64,000 nt of DNA from Microbulbifer hainanensis (GCF_014904735.1 NZ_JACZCR010000018.1:1-64000), one strand, 5' to 3'. Positions 38,701 to 47,408 are shown, numbered from the stretch's first letter. Notes: generated from the sequence alone by a model not told the origin. Numbers and translations are program-made.

Positions 38701-41700
38701 TCGCTACCATCCAAGATAAGTCGGGCACCATCAATGCAGAGTTTATCCTGGGAATTATCGGAAACACTCTCTGCAGTGCCATCCAGTGCATAAATATCCG
38801 CACATCTCGCGATAGAAGACCCCGCGCTTAACGTACCTCCCCGCCCTAAAAGTCCATTGCCGCCATTACTGCTATATTTTAGAGATACACTGGGTTCCAT
38901 TCTCGCCCTACCGGGCGGTAGTACTACAGGTATGGATAAATTAACACTACCGCCATTGACGGTCACCTCGGGATTAATATGCCCGACTGTAGAATCATGT
39001 TCTGGTACTACTGGACTTAATAAAGCTTCATCCAAGATATCATCAAAGTTTAGCTGTACGATATCTACGGTGGAAATCGCTGTAGTTACGCAAGCAATTG
39101 AGGTATTGCATGCCGTTAGCTGATACTCCCAGCTTTCATCGGGGATAGTTTTAGTTATGCTTTTACTGCTCGACGTGCCTGAATAAGCCAAATTCCAGCC
39201 AACTTCACCAGACAAACGTTCCTCCAAATTCCAACTAGTTACTGCGCTACTGGTAGAAAATAATACTGAATAGGGACTTCTTGGCTTTCCTTCTGCAGGG
39301 ACGTCCAACGAAACTGATTGAGGAAGCAGCCTCGCCTCTACACCTGCACTTGCGACGCTAGGATCAGAACAAGCCCAATCAAATCCATTGCAATGCACCA
39401 ACTGAAAATACCAATAGCCGTCAGAAAGGCTCGCAACAGTTGCGTTGTCCACCGTAAATCTATTGCCTGGATTGTGTTCTGAAAAAGTGCCAGATGTGCC
39501 CTTACGGCTCAATACTTTATAGTACTCGCCCGAAGCCGGGGCTTCACTGAAAGTCAACAGTGCCGACTGATCAAGTGTCTGCGACGGAACTGAAGGCGGA
39601 GATGGCTTTGCTGGTGATTTTCGAATTTGTACTGTGTTTTCGGAACTGAATGCAGAGCAAGCCCAGGCAAAATCATTACAGGCAGCGACTTTGAAATGCA
39701 ACTGCTCTTTATCTTGCCCAGATTGAGGACTTTGACTAATGGTCGCCTGTCCTGCACTAGAATATGGCCCACTGCCAATACGCTTTTCAAGCAGATATAG
39801 ATTTGCAGAAGCTACATCCTGCCAGTCGACTGTGAAAGATGTAGAGTTCGAGTTGATATCCGAAGGCTTGCTTGGCACCGAAGGCTTAAAACGAACTTGT
39901 GTAAAGGAAGTATCGGCACTTAATAGATTGGTACATGCCCAGGACTTCAAATTACATGCAAGAACGCGATAATAATACTCGCCCTCACCTTCTGTTAAGG
40001 AATAGTTAATCGTACTGCTGCCATCTACAATATTGGCGTCTGCTAGGACAAAATTCGCCCCATCGATACTCTTGTATAGTTGGTAGTAGGTTGGATTGCC
40101 TGAAGGCCTATTCCAACTAATTGTAATATTTGCGATCGTACTGGTAGCAGGTGCTGACAAATCCGGCTCACCTGGTAACAACCGGACCTCGGCACGCCCA
40201 ACGTTCTCCAATGAGTAGCTGGAACAGGCCCAGCTGAAATCATTGCATGCCCTAACTCTGAAATTCCAGTACCCGTCGGTAAGATTCGAAACGGGGCCAC
40301 TAGTGCCTGAAATTTTAGTTGCAACACTAATCCAACTTCCTGCATTAACTTCCTTTGCCTGCACATCATAATAAGTCGGGTTTCCCGTTGGCGCATCCCA
40401 GTTAACTGTTGCAGTCCCGTTCGTCGTGCGAGCACCATCCTCTTCTATCTCTATTATTTTTCCATATTCATCCTGCCAGATCGTAATTCCGGCGACACTT
40501 GGCTGGGAAACACGGCCCGGAATAGTCCGCACATAATTAACACCACTTGGACTGGAATAGCCGGAACAGGCCCAGTTAAACTGATTGCAAGCGCTGACGC
40601 GGAACATCCAATCCCCCTCAGTAAAGCCTCCGTCATTTTTACTTTTCGTAGTCACATAATTGTCAACATACTCCGGGCTGCTCCAATTATTAGACTTAGT
40701 GCCCTGAAGTTTATAATAGGTAACTGTTCCAGATGGTTTAGACCAACTCGTAGCAATATTTCCATCAGTGCTTTTATATCCTGACGATGGCGCACCGGGT
40801 TTACTTGGCTTGAAGCGAACCTGGACTAAATTTACGTTTGAATAGGCAGAGCAGGACCAGTTAGTGTTACATGCCGCCACCATATATTCCCAATCTGTAT
40901 TATTTGCCTTTGCCGACGGCTTGTAACTATTTGTACTTATCGAGATAGCCGGCCCCCAAGTCCCACCCTTAGGTCGTTCTTTTATCAGGTATGAATGAAC
41001 AGTACCGGCTGGCTTTGTCCAAGTAAGCGTATAGGTACTAGATGTAGTATTTATATTTCCTGGGGCGGCTGGCTTTGAGGGGCGATCTGCTACTGTTGCT
41101 CGCCAAGTCCCTGAGTATGATGAGCAAGCCCAGCTATAACCATTGCATGCTCGCACACGGTAGTCATAACTACCGTCTGAAGGCACAGTATTCGATGCAC
41201 TTGTTGAAGGGTGTCCAGTAACCACATTACCCCAAGATGTCGTTCCGGCGGGAGCTCGCTGAAGGTCATAATATGTGACGGTGCCACTCGGCTTTGACCA
41301 GCTTACATTGAATGTCTTAGAAGTTGCATTAAAGCTGGAAGGCGTGGCTGGTTTACTAGGTTTTTTCCGAACTTTTATAATTCCTGAGCTTGTATACCCA
41401 CTACAGGAACCATTACACGCTTGGACTTTATACTTGTAATCCCCATTACCTCGACCGCTTATCGGATAGCTCGTGTCAGGGTAATCAGTCAGCCCAATAT
41501 TTGTATAAGATATTCCGCCATCAGATGATTCCTGGATCCAAATTTCTGTAAGCCCTACCGTGCCATCTGGGTTACTCCAAGTAAGATTATAATTTCCAGT
41601 TGTACTGGTAGATGGAACCGAAACGTTGGTTCGAATAGATGGGGCCGTAGGACTGCCTCCGCCAGGGAGAGCTGCATGTGCATTAGCTAACACAAAAACA

Positions 41701-41738
41701 AACAACATCGAAATACATTTGATTAAACGGTGAACCAT
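32742..41738 (-). CDS. giant exported FN3/SpvB/YD-repeat (Rhs/Tc-like) protein with C-terminal M23 peptidase
   Basis: A 2998-residue protein with signal peptide (residues 1-22). Order: about nine fibronectin-III-like repeats (25-900), most with an ACNxxxWACS-type Cys pair; an SpvB-like segment (from about 910: VNLSIPVVLPPGRARMEPS); FG-GAP/VCBS-type Asp loops (DYDGDGTPD, DFNGDGIQD, DEDGDSYAD, about 1229-1600); YD repeats (about 1985-2600); the Rhs core (DHLGSIESISD, GFSGHEHLDGVELIHMNGR, GRFLSVDPF) ending at DPTGY (2735-2739). The 259-residue tip has a low-complexity linker and an M23 domain with HTAVD (His2899, Asp2903) and HLH (2977-2979). The M23 family cuts peptidoglycan cross-links. This is the arrangement of polymorphic toxins. 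The tip and N-terminal half look AT-richer than the YD core. The gene overlaps the downstream lipoprotein gene. Confidence 0.93.
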   Translation of the reverse strand: MVHRLIKCISMLFVFVLANAHAALPGGGSPTAPSIRTNVSVPSTSTTGNYNLTWSNPDGTVGLTEIWIQESSDGGISYTNIGLTDYPDTSYPISGRGNGDYKYKVQACNGSCSGYTSSGIIKVRKKPSKPATPSSFNATSKTFNVSWSKPSGTVTYYDLQRAPAGTTSWGNVVTGHPSTSASNTVPSDGSYDYRVRACNGYSWACSSYSGTWRATVADRPSKPAAPGNINTTSSTYTLTWTKPAGTVHSYLIKERPKGGTWGPAISISTNSYKPSAKANNTDWEYMVAACNTNWSCSAYSNVNLVQVRFKPSKPGAPSSGYKSTDGNIATSWSKPSGTVTYYKLQGTKSNNWSSPEYVDNYVTTKSKNDGGFTEGDWMFRVSACNQFNWACSGYSSPSGVNYVRTIPGRVSQPSVAGITIWQDEYGKIIEIEEDGARTTNGTATVNWDAPTGNPTYYDVQAKEVNAGSWISVATKISGTSGPVSNLTDGYWNFRVRACNDFSWACSSYSLENVGRAEVRLLPGEPDLSAPATSTIANITISWNRPSGNPTYYQLYKSIDGANFVLADANIVDGSSTINYSLTEGEGEYYYRVLACNLKSWACTNLLSADTSFTQVRFKPSVPSKPSDINSNSTSFTVDWQDVASANLYLLEKRIGSGPYSSAGQATISQSPQSGQDKEQLHFKVAACNDFAWACSAFSSENTVQIRKSPAKPSPPSVPSQTLDQSALLTFSEAPASGEYYKVLSRKGTSGTFSEHNPGNRFTVDNATVASLSDGYWYFQLVHCNGFDWACSDPSVASAGVEARLLPQSVSLDVPAEGKPRSPYSVLFSTSSAVTSWNLEERLSGEVGWNLAYSGTSSSKSITKTIPDESWEYQLTACNTSIACVTTAISTVDIVQLNFDDILDEALLSPVVPEHDSTVGHINPEVTVNGGSVNLSIPVVLPPGRARMEPSVSLKYSSNGGNGLLGRGGTLSAGSSIARCADIYALDGTAESVSDNSQDKLCIDGARLILDGSDGSYGDSGSIYYPETNPSIRVVQSGALSSASFTFESSSGIKKYFGDTENSKVRRGGSGPTISWKLRKIQDLNNNSVIYSYYLGDGTSYLSNIFYTGDGDTHGTREISFTYEERDDVISSYRNRSKVVVDKRLKSISTYVDGSPIREYSVYYRAGTNVSKIDNIQLCGWDAQGMQKKCYQSTALDWADWNSALSSTPTKVLSISTQEFDSPISSSHDYDGDGTPDFSLGTIVTLSSSGQEETLPYRYEIPGGLFEQSKSFSNNGFDINLDGRVDNIGLSGGKLRFARWNGSSFVEGDTGVGYECVNYPYDDVMNDPSLSQFRACSAYSLDFNGDGIQDLVTTYQSSNTESLPVTLKFYEGSESGNFVFVGSSPNIKIDKPMVVADFDGNGLEELIGVTEEPLKGSNKVIVVAPVWNNGVIESIDTTDTGVSVQYNVNPLFFDANNDGLLDVLVYQPAVKDWRLYENSGGDLSSDSHLVSWGREIYQEYLHGERVDRYLDSYIRVMDFNRDGVSDLVFPSATALYEVQCQQLQTGGCQFWVSDNSYGDKFDIYSWSVVLGHVENDGKVTYGEEASLPVIAPLTDVNIVDEDGDSYADILTRFGRTLSDSRAELTMGGPYSQSGIYVYYNQSSDADLVTGISTALGVRHEFNYQSLRSSPDFYDVTSTSHSFPVINGSATGVAVKEYRTSDGLGGLNKTTFSYKDALFNLQGRGHQGFREITERKFASPSDSESYAEVVTTYAQDFPESGSVLHQETKVRSGSGTLVTTASVDNHLTVINGQLADTKFVYADTSTTTKKELDGSEISSESVTRTYNYLGVLTDEQSIVKDAGQEVTKTTTKDINFTLDTSNWWFKLNNASERHQVNYLDPLQLPAGALTDVTVTKTYEYTDSGTRQPTKVTISSSDTSLNLITTNRYTGPFKQLDRVTLTSNGSGNTAIEGSRWTEMGYSTGSDDGYFVAKTYNSAWGLTVAANDATYDARTGLPLTQTDANGHTTSNQYDHFGHLTETDALGVPAQKLSRQWCSAGCPSAAISRHAVYFEIAAQAGAPMVLSYYDALGREVYRETEGTDGTVVQWQSYDSRGRLTQVVDPHYSNALVSEYGTVDFSQFDGLSRPGHKSVSRLPISYGVDYDYSGLTTDITVTPNGLGQVLMMASRSSVLGQPLYHRDAKGQFTRFRYDALGNVAMIQDVSGNAITASYNGFGHKLALNDPNMGGWQFLYNALGELRWQQDAKAQVTTFNYDPLGRLTDEYPGTDAAHHFQFDDSARGTLDREYTGSTTSPDFERIYSYDSLQRETARTTQIDGRVFVQKTAWDANYGRVKGVSYPDGTIVESTYDPTGRIAEEWDFVAGIQLRTVDSRSATDAITQQSFANALMVEASQYNAAGLLVERCTNGLAGNCDVSHLIYDEYDSYGNLTHRRNEIAGLDERFVYDELHRLTQSSRSWDTHIPATLHATVDYGYDAAGNLLYKSDFSDNTPNAYQYGDASRAINNAGPNAVTQVTLEDLSTRSYDYDLNGNLTADGLRTISYGVNNKPRSISHSNGNSATFYYGPDDSRYKQVATDGSANTTRYYIGAYEYEETVSNGNTTVVERTTAGDFAQYRTETLNGAVQSSGWQFLHKDHLGSIESISDIAGTVKERRGFDPFGKARDLYEDDSNGGLLGRDTTKRGFSGHEHLDGVELIHMNGRAYDYNLGRFLSVDPFISMPANSQAYNPYSYVMNNPLRYTDPTGYVVNQNSDAANAPDSEPPADPVPPPSDSKKQDGCAGGSDCTVHTVVEGNGRSTKTGDSKNQRTNNSQFGSASSQNTSDRPIEEVSVTVNQDGSTYNPVDDFLRSYFKQSYKETTSNSSSKVGGAQRSQSNGPVWPTGHHKITSGYSLSRVDPVTGKTSRPHTAVDIKNPHGDPVYSILDGEVVSVDSSSDAGHYIKVSHGNGLESSYSHTGSVVKIGDTVTMGQTIGHSDSSGRIHGPHLHFVIRKNGTRINPCTVVTCP

Positions 41739-42457
41739 CTTTAAGCCCCAATGCCGTGCACAAGTTGTTTCTTTTTATTCGCAATCCAAACAGGCGGAAA
41801 ATCATGTCCTCGCGATTTATCTGTTATGGCGCAAAATAATTCGGAACTGAAATATACGCCAACATTACGAATGTTTGCGATTACACGTCATTACAAGCTA
41901 ATTTTGTGACGATCATCACTGAACCCAACAAGAGCACTTATGCCTTAACTGTCAATCAGATTTTTTTAGAGGGGGTATGCAAGAACGGAAGGTATTTATG
42001 AGGACACGGGGAACTCAGATTTAGTATCTAGAAAAAGACTCTGCCAACTTGAATTAGCGGCAGATTTAAGCAGGGAATTCAATTTAATCTGGATCGACAG
42101 GCTAGTATTGCAAGATAAAGAGATCGAAAGTGAGATCGCGCAGGTCCATATAGTCGCCAGCTTCACTTATCGGCTAGTCATTTTTGGCCAAGCGAGTCAT
42201 CGTAACTACACGGACTCGAATGCCGATTGTTTTTTTCCGCGTGTGGATACCAGCACGAAACTGTTAATGGTGTAGTAGGAGGCAGAATCGATGATCTCTG
42301 CAACTGAATACCGTACTACGGAAGGATGGGATTTAGATAAAACAACCCGGCCATCACAAATCCCTTTTGGTGATGGCTAGATTTTTGCTGGCGGGCAGCT
42401 TAAGCGGTGGTTTCAGGGCGCAGTCTAATGATCTGCGCCCTGTATTAAGCGCCAGCC
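41739..42457. other. AT-rich intergenic region upstream of the YD-repeat gene
   Basis: A 719 bp AT-rich gap between the start of the giant gene and the end of purK, presumably holding the giant gene's promoter. A plus-strand frame of 101 codons, 41970-42275, is open but has no ATG before its last codons; it may be a gene remnant (protein-like segments ADLSREFNLIWIDRLVLQDK, DCFFPRVDTSTKLLMV). The purK end is marked by the hairpin at 42414. Confidence 0.45.
42414..42442 (-). terminator. hairpin after purK
   Basis: A perfect 10 bp stem, CAGGGCGCAG with its complement, and a 9-base loop. It begins 16 bp beyond the purK stop; there is no T-run, so the terminator function is likely but not certain. 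Confidence 0.6.
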
Positions 42458-43573
42458 TCAGGCCGGTCGCTTGGTTTCGCCGTAGAGTTCGGCGAGCACG
42501 TCGTCGATATGTGTGGCGAGGGCCTCCTGGGAGTCGTCCACCAGGATGACATGCCCCATCTTGCGCCCCGGTCGCAGGCTTTTGCCGTACAGCCATACGC
42601 CGTCGTTGGGCAGGGTCGGCTTCTTGTCCACGCCCAGCATGTTGATCATCACTGCCGGTCGCGGGCACTCGGTGTTACCCAGCGGCATGTTGAGGATCGC
42701 GCGGATATGGTTTTCGAACTGGCTGCACTCGGCGCCCGCCAGCGTCCAGTGGCCGCTGTTGTGGACCCGCGGTGCCAGCTCATTGATCAGCAGGCCGTCC
42801 TCGCTGACGAAGCACTCCATGGCGAGCACGCCGACGTAATCCCACTTGTTCAGCAGTGTCGACAGGTATTCCTCTGCGGTGTGTTGCAGCTCGGCGTCCA
42901 CATGGGGCGCCGGCGCGGTGGATACCAGCAGCGTGCCCTTGTAGTGCAGGTTCTCGGCCAGCGGGTAGAGTCGCACTTCGCCGTCTGCGGTGCGGGCACC
43001 GATCAGGGACACTTCGCGGGAGAACTTGATACCCTTCTCCACCACGTATTCCTGCTCGCCCACTTCATCGCGGATCGCGGCCAGCGATTCGTCGCTATCG
43101 ACACGCCACTGATTTTTGCCGTCGTAGCCGTTTTCGCAGCTCTTGATAAAGGCGGGGTAACCCAGCTGGGCGACGGCCGCGCAGATCTCGTCGTAATTGT
43201 TCGCGGGCAGGAAGGGCGCCACCGGCAGGCCGGCGTCGGTGATGGCCGTTTTCTCCCGCAGGCGGTGCTGAGTCTTCTCGAAGGCGTCCGGGCGCGGGTA
43301 CACCGGGCAGAACTTTTCCAGTTCCCGCAGCAGCGGCGCAGAGACCTGTTCGCGCTCGGCGGTGATCACTTCGGGGTTGCCCATGGCTTGGTAAAGGGCC
43401 GCCATATCGGCGCCTTCCTCGGCGCGCACAATCGTGCCGAGCCCATCCACGCAACTGGTGTTTTCGTCACCCTCGGCGAGGAAACTGAATTCGATACCCA
43501 GCGGGCGGCCTTCCTGGGCCATCATCTGTGCCAACTGGCCGCAACCGACGATTCCAACGCGCCTGACTGTCAT
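42458..43573 (-). CDS. purK: N5-carboxyaminoimidazole ribonucleotide synthase
   Basis: About 371 residues of an ATP-grasp enzyme that makes N5-CAIR from AIR, bicarbonate and ATP in purine synthesis. Motifs: VGIVGCGQLAQMMAQEG, ATP-grasp core (YPAFIKSCENGYDGKNQW, EYVVEKGIKFSREVSLIGAR) and LINELAPRVHNSGHWT with metal-binding residues. The frame also has an ATG three codons upstream (43582), which sits too near the GAGG site, so ATG 43573 was preferred; the difference is small. Second gene of the purE-purK operon. Confidence 0.95.
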   Translation of the reverse strand: MTVRRVGIVGCGQLAQMMAQEGRPLGIEFSFLAEGDENTSCVDGLGTIVRAEEGADMAALYQAMGNPEVITAEREQVSAPLLRELEKFCPVYPRPDAFEKTQHRLREKTAITDAGLPVAPFLPANNYDEICAAVAQLGYPAFIKSCENGYDGKNQWRVDSDESLAAIRDEVGEQEYVVEKGIKFSREVSLIGARTADGEVRLYPLAENLHYKGTLLVSTAPAPHVDAELQHTAEEYLSTLLNKWDYVGVLAMECFVSEDGLLINELAPRVHNSGHWTLAGAECSQFENHIRAILNMPLGNTECPRPAVMINMLGVDKKPTLPNDGVWLYGKSLRPGRKMGHVILVDDSQEALATHIDDVLAELYGETKRPA

Positions 43574-43592
43574 CTCTGCCATACCTCGTTAA

Positions 43593-44084
43593 TTACTCGA
43601 CCTCGAACGGTACATTTGCGCTTTGGTTTTCGCGCCATGCGATCAGGCGCTGCTGCAGCTCTGCGTCCGACAGCGACAGCATCTGTGCCGCCATCAGGCC
43701 GGCGTTGTATGCGCCGGAATCGCCCACGGCCTGGGTGGCCACCGCGACGCCCTTGGGCATCTGCACGATGGACAGCAGGCTGTCCATGCCGGTCATGAAC
43801 TTGCTCTGTACCGGCACGCCGATCACCGGCAGCGGCGTCATGGCCGCGATCATACCCGGCAGGTGCGCGGAGCCGCCGGCGCCCGCGATGATCACCTGGG
43901 TGCCGCGCTCGTGGGCGGTGGTGGCGAACTCGGTCAGGCGCTGCGGCGTGCGGTGCGCGGACACCACGGCGGTGGCAAAAGGCACACCCAGCTCTGTGAG
44001 CGGCAGAGTCGCTTTTTGCATGGTAGGCCAATCAGATTGGGATCCCATTACGATGGTGACCTTTTCGAAAGGAATCTGTTTCAC
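43593..44084 (-). CDS. purE: N5-carboxyaminoimidazole ribonucleotide mutase
   Basis: A 163-residue class I PurE that rearranges N5-CAIR to CAIR. Motifs: [41 protein letters not shown] and [18 protein letters not shown]. It lies 10-19 bp before purK on the same strand, so the two successive enzymes of purine synthesis are made together. Confidence 0.96.
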   Translation of the reverse strand: MKQIPFEKVTIVMGSQSDWPTMQKATLPLTELGVPFATAVVSAHRTPQRLTEFATTAHERGTQVIIAGAGGSAHLPGMIAAMTPLPVIGVPVQSKFMTGMDSLLSIVQMPKGVAVATQAVGDSGAYNAGLMAAQMLSLSDAELQQRLIAWRENQSANVPFEVE

Positions 44085-44203
44085 TTACGGTTAACTCCGT
44101 GTTACTCAAACACCGGCAGAGCGGCTATCGCTACCAGCACGTTATAAGGAAAAGGTAATCGCCAGGGACCGCAAAATCGACACTCTGACTACGGCCGGCC
44201 ATG

Positions 44204-44236
44204 GCTGCTGGCGGCGCAATTTTGCCGCCGGGCAGC
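44204..44236 (-). terminator. imperfect hairpin between epd and purE
   Basis: A stem built of GCTGC/GCAGC and GGCGGC/GCCGCC with small bulges around a GCAATTTT loop. It lies on the transcript of epd after its stop at 44308, before the purE start, so it is a probable transcript boundary; the T-run is weak. Confidence 0.45.
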
Positions 44237-44307
44237 CGGAGATCCCGCCGGCCGCCCCGATTAGGGGCACGAAGGATACCAAAACCGGGCAAGAAAGCAC
44301 GCCGCAG

Positions 44308-45321
44308 CTAGCTGAGCGCGGTTTTTTCCGCAACATCCAGCATTCTGTTGGCAAAGCCCCACTCGTTATCGAACCAGATCAGCACTTTGACCAGCCTACC
44401 GCCGGCCACCCGTGTCTGGCTGGCGTCGACGATGCCGGAGCGAGTGTCGTGGTTGAAATCGCAGGACGCGAGGGGCTCCTCGGTGTAGCCGAGAATACCG
44501 GCGAACTCGGATTCGGCAGCGGATTGAAGCAGGGCGTTCACTTCGGCCTGGGTGACAGACTTGTGCACCTGGATGGAGAGGTCGATGGCGGACACGTTAA
44601 CCGTGGGAACGCGCATCGCCTGGGCTTCGAACCGGTCCGCCAGGTGCGGCAGTATGCGCTCGATACCGCGGGCGAGGCCGGTGTCCACGGGAATGATCGA
44701 GGTCATTGCCGAGCGGGTCTTGCGCAAGTCGGTGTGGTGGTAGGCGTCACTTACCGGCTGGTCGTTCATGGCCGAGTGGATCGTCGTGATGACGCCGGCG
44801 TCGATACCGAAGGCCCGGTCCAGGGCGTAGATCACCGGCACGCTGCAGTTAGTGGTGCAGGAGGCGGCGGAGACGATGGTTTCGCCCCCAGTCAGGATTT
44901 TATCGTTGACGCCGTAAACGATGGTCGCATCCACATCGCGGCTGGCCGGCTGGGAGAAAAGCACCTTTTTCGCGCCGGCATTCAGGTGCAGTTCGGCCCG
45001 CTCCCGTTCTGTGAAGCTGCCGGTGCACTCCAGCACGATATCGATATCGTGTTTGGCCCAGTCGAGGTCTTCCAACGCTTCGTGGTGGGTAACAGCGATG
45101 GGATCGCCGTTGACGATGAGCGTTTCGGCTTCGGTGGAGACGTGACCGGCAAAACGACCGTGGACCGAATCGTATTTGGTCAGGTGGGCGATGGTGGCGC
45201 AGTCTGCCAGTTCGTTGATCGCCACTATCTGCATGCGGTCGCGGGCACCGGATTCATACAGGGCGCGCAGTACTGACCGGCCGATGCGGCCGTAGCCATT
45301 GATGGCGAGGCGGATACTCAT
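44308..45321 (-). CDS. epd: erythrose-4-phosphate dehydrogenase-type GAPDH family enzyme
   Basis: A 337-residue NAD-dependent dehydrogenase: NGYGRIGRS Rossmann motif, catalytic Cys155 in SAASCTTNC, then the Epd-like stretch [19 protein letters not shown] and TRSAMTS, ending [14 protein letters not shown]. The DQPV/DAYHH...TRSA features favour Epd, which oxidises erythrose 4-phosphate on the route to pyridoxal phosphate, over glycolytic GAPDH; both activities remain possible. It follows tkt on the same strand. In relatives pgk and fba come next; here purE follows. Confidence 0.88.
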   Translation of the reverse strand: MSIRLAINGYGRIGRSVLRALYESGARDRMQIVAINELADCATIAHLTKYDSVHGRFAGHVSTEAETLIVNGDPIAVTHHEALEDLDWAKHDIDIVLECTGSFTERERAELHLNAGAKKVLFSQPASRDVDATIVYGVNDKILTGGETIVSAASCTTNCSVPVIYALDRAFGIDAGVITTIHSAMNDQPVSDAYHHTDLRKTRSAMTSIIPVDTGLARGIERILPHLADRFEAQAMRVPTVNVSAIDLSIQVHKSVTQAEVNALLQSAAESEFAGILGYTEEPLASCDFNHDTRSGIVDASQTRVAGGRLVKVLIWFDNEWGFANRMLDVAEKTALS

Positions 45322-45364
45322 TAACGCTTGGCCATATGCAGCATGGGGCTTGGCTCCGGGACAG

Positions 45365-45392
45365 CTGGATCCCGGCAGAGGCCGGGATCCAG
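45365..45392. repeat. REP-like hairpin, CTGGATCCCGGC arms
   Basis: A perfect 12 bp stem with AGAG loop between tkt and epd. It shares the CCGGC...GCCGG core with the hairpins at 50004-50035 and 51487-51517. Confidence 0.8.
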
Positions 45393-45404
45393 GTTGATGG
45401 GGAC

Positions 45405-47408
45405 TTACTTCAGCAGTTTTTCCACGGTCTCGACCACGTTGTCGACGGTAAAGCCGAACTCCTTCATCAGCACACCGCCGGGCGCGGATTCACCGAAGGA
45501 GCTCATGCCGACGATATCGCCGTCGAAGCCGACAAACTTGTACCAGTAGTCCCGATGGCTGGCTTCCACGGCGACGCGGGTGCGCACGGCGGAGGGCAGT
45601 ACCGACTCGCGGTAGGCCTCGTCCTGCTCCATGAACACTTCGGCACAGGGCATGGAAACCACGCGGATCTTTTTACCGGACAGCTTTTTCTGCGCCTCGA
45701 TGGCCAGCTCCACTTCGGAACCAGTGGCAATGATGATCGCTTCCGGCGCGCCATCGCAGTCGGACAGCACGTAACCGCCTTTTTCGATCTGTTTGACCTT
45801 GGTCTCGTCGCGCTTCTGCGGCGCCAGGCCCTGGCGGCTGAAAATCAGCGCGCTGGGGCCATCCTTGCGCGCCACGGCCATTTTCCAGCTCACCGCGGAC
45901 TCGGTGGTATCGCACGGGCGCCAGGTGTGCAGGTTCGGTGTCGCGCGCAGGGCGGCCAGCTGTTCCACCGGCTGGTGGGTCGGGCCGTCTTCGCCGAGGC
46001 CGATGGAGTCGTGGGTGTAGACGAAGATCACACGCTGCTTCATCAGGGCGGCCATGCGCACGGCGTTGCGCGCGTATTCCATGAACATCAGGAAGGTCGC
46101 GCCGTAGGGAACGAAACCGCCGTGCAGGGCGATACCGTTCATGATCGCGCTCATACCGAATTCACGCACACCGTAGTAGACGTAGTTGCCGGAGGCATCG
46201 TCCGCGGTCACGCCTTTGGAGTCGGACCAGATGGTGAGGTTGGAGCCGGCCAGGTCGGCGGAGCCGCCGAGGAATTCCGGCAGCAGCGGGCCGAAGGCGT
46301 TCAGTGTGTTCTGGCTCGCCTTGCGCGAGGCAATTTTCTCGGCATCCTGCTGGCACTGCTTGATGTACTCGTCGGCCTTCACCAGGAAGTCCGCGGGCAG
46401 TTCACCGCTCGCACGGCGCTCAAATTCCGCCGCCAGCTCCGGGAACTCCTCGCGGTAGTCGGCGAAGATATCTTGCCACTCCTCTTCCTGCGCCTCGCCT
46501 TTGCCGCGCGCGCTCCAGCCGGCGTAGATCTCTTCCGGAATCTCGAACGGGGCATAGGGCCAGTTGATGGTCTCGCGTACCAGTGCCACCTCGTCCTCAC
46601 CCAGGGCGGCGCCGTGACACTCCTCGCGGCCCTGCTTGTTGGGCGAGCCGAAACCGATCACGGTCTTGCAGCAGATGATGGTGGGCTTGTCGGTGACCGC
46701 GCGGGCTTCCTCGATCGCCGCCTTGATCGCGGCGGAATCGTGGCCGTCGACACCCGGGATCACGTGCCAGCCATAGGCTTCGAAGCGCTTGGGCGTGTCG
46801 TCGGTGAACCAGCCCTCGACTTCACCATCGATGGAAATGCCGTTGTCGTCGTAGAAGGCGATCAGCTTGCCCAGGCCCAGGGTGCCGGCCAGGGAGCAGG
46901 CCTCGTGGGAGATGCCCTCCATCAGGCAGCCGTCACCCATGAAGGTGTAGGTGTGGTGATCCACCAGCTCGTAACCGGGACGGTTGAACTGCGCCGCCAG
47001 CACCTTCTCCGCCAGCGCCATGCCCACGGCGTTGGTGATGCCCTGGCCCAGCGGTCCAGTGGTGGTTTCCACACCCGGCGCATAGCCGTATTCCGGGTGG
47101 CCCGGGGTCTTGGAGTGCAGCTGGCGGAAGTTCTGCAGCTCTTCGATCGGCAGGTCGTAGCCGCTCAGGTGCAGCAGCGAATACAGCAGCATGGAACCGT
47201 GGCCGTTGGACAGCACGAAGCGGTCGCGGTCCGCCCAGTGCGGGTTGGCCGGGTTGTGCTTCAGGTAGTCGTTCCACAGGACTTCGGCGATGTCCGCCAT
47301 CCCCATGGGCGCGCCGGGGTGGCCACTGTTGGCTTTCTGCACGGCATCCATGGACAGGGCGCGAATGGCATTGGCCAGTTCGGTGCGAGACGGGTTGCGG
47401 GAAGACAT
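45405..47408 (-). CDS. tkt: transketolase
   Basis: A 667-residue thiamine-diphosphate enzyme that transfers two-carbon units between sugar phosphates in the pentose phosphate pathway. It shows [20 protein letters not shown], the ThDP motif [13 protein letters not shown] with EAC.., [13 protein letters not shown], and the [14 protein letters not shown] pyrimidine-domain motif. ATG 47408 gives the family length; the frame extends further without homology. It is divergent from sahR, and the shared 292 bp region contains the SahR-type operators. Confidence 0.97.
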   Translation of the reverse strand: MSSRNPSRTELANAIRALSMDAVQKANSGHPGAPMGMADIAEVLWNDYLKHNPANPHWADRDRFVLSNGHGSMLLYSLLHLSGYDLPIEELQNFRQLHSKTPGHPEYGYAPGVETTTGPLGQGITNAVGMALAEKVLAAQFNRPGYELVDHHTYTFMGDGCLMEGISHEACSLAGTLGLGKLIAFYDDNGISIDGEVEGWFTDDTPKRFEAYGWHVIPGVDGHDSAAIKAAIEEARAVTDKPTIICCKTVIGFGSPNKQGREECHGAALGEDEVALVRETINWPYAPFEIPEEIYAGWSARGKGEAQEEEWQDIFADYREEFPELAAEFERRASGELPADFLVKADEYIKQCQQDAEKIASRKASQNTLNAFGPLLPEFLGGSADLAGSNLTIWSDSKGVTADDASGNYVYYGVREFGMSAIMNGIALHGGFVPYGATFLMFMEYARNAVRMAALMKQRVIFVYTHDSIGLGEDGPTHQPVEQLAALRATPNLHTWRPCDTTESAVSWKMAVARKDGPSALIFSRQGLAPQKRDETKVKQIEKGGYVLSDCDGAPEAIIIATGSEVELAIEAQKKLSGKKIRVVSMPCAEVFMEQDEAYRESVLPSAVRTRVAVEASHRDYWYKFVGFDGDIVGMSSFGESAPGGVLMKEFGFTVDNVVETVEKLLK

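Noticed and set aside
39030-41660. CRISPR array in the repetitive N-terminal part of the giant gene
   Set aside because: The repetition is at the protein level (FN3 units of roughly 90-100 residues) with diverged DNA and no constant short repeat/spacer pattern.
32742-41738. Type VI secretion effector (PAAR-Rhs)
   Set aside because: There is a cleavable Sec signal at the N terminus and no PAAR, VgrG or Hcp gene in the window.
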